Program-made: the position numbers and the translations under genes
DNA from: Pseudomonadota bacterium
Lineage (GTDB): Bacteria > Pseudomonadota > Alphaproteobacteria > Caulobacterales > Caulobacteraceae
NCBI GenBank assembly: GCA_023456105.1
Contig: JAEYAO010000028.1
Coordinates: forward strand, 1 to 64,000
DNA length: 64,000 nucleotides
Direction of reading: 5' to 3'
The notes under the pieces: model-generated
Database searches by the model: none
What the model saw: only the letters and a program-made list of their open reading frames with translations
What the model was told of the DNA's origin: nothing
In this document: in pieces, positions 61,402-64,000 of the stretch
Layout: each line of letters starts with the position of its first letter
Numbering within the stretch: the stretch's first letter is position 1

Positions 61402-62289
61402 ATGGCCGCCAACAGCTCGCTCACCATCATGTCGCCCGAACAGGGCCTGTCTCGCTATCTCACGGAAATCCGCAAGTTTCCGATGCTGACCAAGGACGAG
61501 GAGTTCATGCTGGCCAAGCGCTGGTCCGAGCATCAGGACCCGGAGGCCGCGCACCGTCTCGTCACCTCCCACCTGCGCCTCGTGGCCAAGATCGCCATGG
61601 GCTATCGCGGCTACGGCCTGCCGATCGGCGAGGTCATCTCCGAAGGCAACGTCGGCCTGATGCAGGCGGTCAAAAAGTTCGATCCCGACAAGGGCTTCCG
61701 CCTGGCCACCTACGCCATGTGGTGGATCCGCGCCTCGATCCAGGAATACATCCTGCGCTCCTGGTCGCTGGTGAAAATGGGCACCACCGCCGCGCAGAAA
61801 AAGTTGTTCTTCAACCTGCGCAAGGCCAAGAGCCAGATCTCCGCCTTCGAGGAAGGGGACCTGCATCCCGAACACCTCTCGGCCATCGCCACCAAGCTGG
61901 GCGTGTCGGAGGAAGAGGTCACCAACATGAACCGCCGTCTGGGCGGCGACGCCTCGCTGAACGCGCCCCTACGCGCCGATGGCGAGAGCGAGTGGCAGGA
62001 CTGGCTGGCCGACGACACCGCCGTCTCGCAGGAGACCAAGCTGGCGGAGGACGAGGAGCGCGGCCTGCGCATGGGCCTGCTTCAGGAAGCCATGGAAGAA
62101 CTAACCGACCGCGAGAAGCACATCCTGACGGAGCGCCGCCTCAAGGACGATCCGGTGACGCTCGAGGAACTGGCCAGCCAGTACGGCGTCTCGCGCGAGC
62201 GCGTGCGCCAGATCGAGGTCCGCGCGTTCGAGAAGCTGCAAAAGGCCATGCGGGCGGCGGCCGAAGAGCGCAATCTGGTCGACGCCTGA
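61402..62289 (+). CDS. rpoH: RNA polymerase sigma-32 factor (heat shock)
   Basis: A 295-residue sigma factor. Region 2 has RLVTSHLRLVAKIAMGYRGYG and AVKKFDPDKGFRLATYAMWWIRASIQEY, the RpoH box is QKKLFFNLRKAKSQI, and region 4 ends with YGVSRERVRQIEVRAFEKLQ. It directs chaperone and protease genes. I chose ATG 61402 because GGAGGG precedes it and the length equals known Caulobacter RpoH; GTG 61351 would add 17 residues. Downstream of a pseudouridine synthase gene, as in related genomes. Confidence 0.97.
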   Translation: MAANSSLTIMSPEQGLSRYLTEIRKFPMLTKDEEFMLAKRWSEHQDPEAAHRLVTSHLRLVAKIAMGYRGYGLPIGEVISEGNVGLMQAVKKFDPDKGFRLATYAMWWIRASIQEYILRSWSLVKMGTTAAQKKLFFNLRKAKSQISAFEEGDLHPEHLSAIATKLGVSEEEVTNMNRRLGGDASLNAPLRADGESEWQDWLADDTAVSQETKLAEDEERGLRMGLLQEAMEELTDREKHILTERRLKDDPVTLEELASQYGVSRERVRQIEVRAFEKLQKAMRAAAEERNLVDA

Positions 62290-62296
62290 TCGAAGC

Positions 62297-62321
62297 CGCG
62301 CGCAGGTTCAGCCTGCGCGCG
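62297..62321. terminator. Hairpin at the rpoH/receiver-like convergent ends
   Basis: CGCGCGCAGG and CCTGCGCGCG form a perfect 10-bp stem around TTCAG. It overlaps the stop of the minus-strand gene. There is no U run, so termination may be inefficient. Confidence 0.45.
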
Positions 62322-63108
62322 CCTGCGGCGATGGCGCGCCCAGCGCCAAGATCGCGCCGATCGGCTGGGCCAGGCCATCCTTGGTCACGCCGCCTCCGCC
62401 GAGATAGGCGTCCAGTCCGTTCGCCGCGATCGCCAGATTGATGTCGCCGGTGCTGGCCGCCAGCGCCTTCAGCGTATCGACCTGCTGCTTCACCGCGCGG
62501 GCGGCCTGAAGGGGGTCCTGGTTGAATTGGGCGAGCGCGGCGGCGAGGATGCGCAACGCCTGCGTCTTGGCGTCAACGGCCTTCTCGCCGGACGCCGTGT
62601 CACCCTTGCGCTTGCGCGAGCCGGCGTATTCGCCTGAGTTGAAGCGGCGTCGATCCGGCCCGACATAGCCCACGGCCTCGATCCACGGGCGCGGCTTCAG
62701 GGCGACGTTCTCTATTCGCTTGAACAGGTCGCCGGCCGTGAAGGGCTTGCGCAGGAACTCGTGAACGCCGGCGTCTCTCGCCCCCTTGATGGAGCTCGCG
62801 GTCGCGTCGCCGGTCACCATGATGACCGGAACGGTGCGGCAGGACATGGATGACCGTCGCATCCGCCGGGTCAGCGTTTCACCGTTCAGCGTCTCGCCCC
62901 GGCGTTCTGTGAAGACCACGCCCGGCTCGACGTCGCGCAGCAGCTCCAAAGTCCGGTCTTCGTCGCTTTCGATGAAGACTTCGCGCGAACCGATGCCCTT
63001 CATGATGTCCATCAGCAGCCGCGCCGACGCCGGGTTCGGATCGGCGATCACGATCCTGCGGATCGACGGCGCGATCCGGTTCAGCGTCTTGGGATCGGCG
63101 GCGAACAA
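62308..63108 (-). CDS. CheY-like receiver protein with Glu at the phosphoacceptor position
   Basis: A 266-residue protein. Residues 17-135 form a receiver fold (RRIVIADPNPASARLLMDI, VPVIMVTGDATASSIKGARDAG, EFLRKPFTAGDLF) with the conserved Thr99 and Lys121, but the position expected to hold the phosphorylated Asp reads VVFTE, giving Glu68. A basic linker (PDRRRF, RKRKGD) and an alanine/glutamine-rich helical C-terminus follow, with no DNA-binding domain. Glu often mimics phospho-Asp, so it may be constitutively active or phosphorylation-independent. It lies between rpoH and purA on the minus strand. Partner unknown. Confidence 0.75.
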   Translation of the reverse strand: MFAADPKTLNRIAPSIRRIVIADPNPASARLLMDIMKGIGSREVFIESDEDRTLELLRDVEPGVVFTERRGETLNGETLTRRMRRSSMSCRTVPVIMVTGDATASSIKGARDAGVHEFLRKPFTAGDLFKRIENVALKPRPWIEAVGYVGPDRRRFNSGEYAGSRKRKGDTASGEKAVDAKTQALRILAAALAQFNQDPLQAARAVKQQVDTLKALAASTGDINLAIAANGLDAYLGGGGVTKDGLAQPIGAILALGAPSPQARAG

Positions 63109-63181
63109 GCGGGACTCCGTGGCGACAGTCCGCTCACGCTAGCCGCGCCAGGGTTAAGATGGCCTTGAACGGCTGAAAACC

Positions 63182-64000
63182 TCAGCCCTGGAAGGGGTCA
63201 TGCATCAGGATGGTGTCGTCCCGCTCGGGGCTGGTCGACAGCAGGGCCACGGGCGCTGCGATCAGCTCCTCGATCCGGCGCACATACTTGATCGCATTGG
63301 CGGGCAGGTCCTTCCAGGACCGCGCGCCCTGCGTGCTCTCGGACCAGCCTTCGATGGTCTCATAGATCGGCTCGGCGGCCGCCTGATCCTTCATGCCCGC
63401 CGGCAGATAGTCGAACTCGCGTCCGCCGATGCGGTAGCCGACGCAGATCTTCAGCTCGCCGAACCCGTCCAGCACGTCCAGCTTGGTCAGGGCGATGCCG
63501 TGAATGCCGTTGATGGCGATCGACTGCCGCGCCAGCACCGCATCGAACCAGCCGCAGCGCCGCGCCCTTCCCGTCACCGTGCCGAATTCACGCCCGCGCT
63601 CGGCGATGCGCTTGCCGGCATCGTCGAACAGCTCCGTCGGGAACGGCCCCTCGCCCACCCGCGTGGTGTAGGCCTTGACGATCCCCAGCACATAGCCGAC
63701 CGAACGCGGCCCCAGGCCCGAGCCCGCCGCCGCCTGACCCGCGACCGTGTTGGACGAGGTGACATACGGGTAGGTGCCGTGGTCGACGTCCAGCAGCGTC
63801 CCTTGCGCGCCCTCGAACAGGATGCGCTTGCCGTCGCGGTACGCCTGATCCAGCATCCGCCACACCGGCTGGCTGGCGAACGGCAGCACCTTGGGCGCGA
63901 TGTCCAGCAGTTCCGCCTTCAGGCTGGCGACATCCACCTCCGGCAGGTCCAGCCCGCGCCGCAGGGCATTGTGGTGGGCCAGGAGACGCTCGATCTTGGC
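63182..64000 (-). CDS. purA: Adenylosuccinate synthetase, 3' portion (runs off the right edge)
   Basis: The frame stays open to the window end, giving 272 codons of the C-terminal part. It contains KRILFEGAQGTLLDVDHGTYPYVTSSNTVAG (in pieces), GRARRCGWFDAV, ALTKLDVLDGFGELKICVGY and, near the end, the GTP-binding VALLSTSPERDDTI. It makes adenylosuccinate from IMP and aspartate with GTP. The amino-terminal GTP-binding loop lies beyond the window. A starting GTG at 63937 is only an internal codon. Confidence 0.96.
   Translation of the reverse strand, partial: AKIERLLAHHNALRRGLDLPEVDVASLKAELLDIAPKVLPFASQPVWRMLDQAYRDGKRILFEGAQGTLLDVDHGTYPYVTSSNTVAGQAAAGSGLGPRSVGYVLGIVKAYTTRVGEGPFPTELFDDAGKRIAERGREFGTVTGRARRCGWFDAVLARQSIAINGIHGIALTKLDVLDGFGELKICVGYRIGGREFDYLPAGMKDQAAAEPIYETIEGWSESTQGARSWKDLPANAIKYVRRIEELIAAPVALLSTSPERDDTILMHDPFQG

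Overview
The window is GC-rich, densely packed alphaproteobacterial chromosome, most probably from the Caulobacterales and plausibly Brevundimonas. Supporting signs are a GapR (DUF2312) gene close to a TacA-like sigma-54 regulator, promoters of the Caulobacter housekeeping type (TTG...GCTANAWC), an RpoH of 295 residues, an aa3-oxidase subunit IV of the alphaproteobacterial kind, a large TonB-dependent receptor serving a starch/maltodextrin locus, and many GTG/TTG starts. There is no phage, CRISPR array or rRNA. The only insertion sequence is an IS3-type fragment cut by the left edge.

Layout. 1-0.4 kb: IS3-family orfA and a short secreted ORF beside the IS end. 0.5-6.5 kb: core genes (SDR dehydrogenase, recN, bamD, prs, a lipoprotein). 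6.5-10.2 kb: glyoxylate shunt (aceA plus a small partner) divergent from its likely regulator, then a type II toxin-antitoxin pair with a perfect palindrome at its start. 10.2-15.1 kb: M1-like lipoprotein peptidase, WYL regulator, acyltransferase and small membrane proteins including a COX4-like oxidase subunit. 15.2-21.6 kb: pepF, TacA-like regulator, GIY-YIG gene bounded by inverted REP palindromes, gapR, rpmJ, an aberrant tRNA-Cys-like gene, lytic transglycosylase. 21.6-28.3 kb: an RND efflux operon (adaptor, pump, outer-membrane factor) divergent from a TetR regulator, with two matching operator-like inverted repeats between them.

28.4-44.6 kb is a starch/maltodextrin utilisation locus: TonB-dependent receptor, two MFS transporters, exported GH13 amylase, GH97 alpha-glucosidase, GH15 glucoamylase and an exported esterase, a cytoplasmic GH13 alpha-glucosidase and a LacI regulator. 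The proposed flow is outer-membrane uptake, periplasmic hydrolysis, MFS import, then cytoplasmic hydrolysis. 44.6-46.9 kb: TorF-like porin and ammonium transporter.

47-56.3 kb is one eight-gene branched-chain amino acid operon transcribed leftward (ilvD-ilvC-ilvB-ilvM-leuA-leuC-leuD-leuB). It is preceded by an apparent transcription attenuator: a 50-codon leader peptide whose core is packed with Leu/Ile/Val, a strong intrinsic terminator, and a candidate antiterminator pairing. LeuA lacks the C-terminal leucine-sensing domain and the ALS small subunit is the very short IlvM type. 56.5-60.1 kb: gap-pgk-fba glycolytic cluster. 60.2-64 kb: RluD-type pseudouridine synthase, rpoH with a structured leader, a receiver-like protein with Glu at the phosphoacceptor position, and the 3' part of purA running off the edge.

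The items most worth a second look are the ilv-leu attenuator, the REP/GIY-YIG unit, the tRNA-like gene with an 8-nt anticodon loop, the palindrome at the toxin-antitoxin start and the receiver-like protein.
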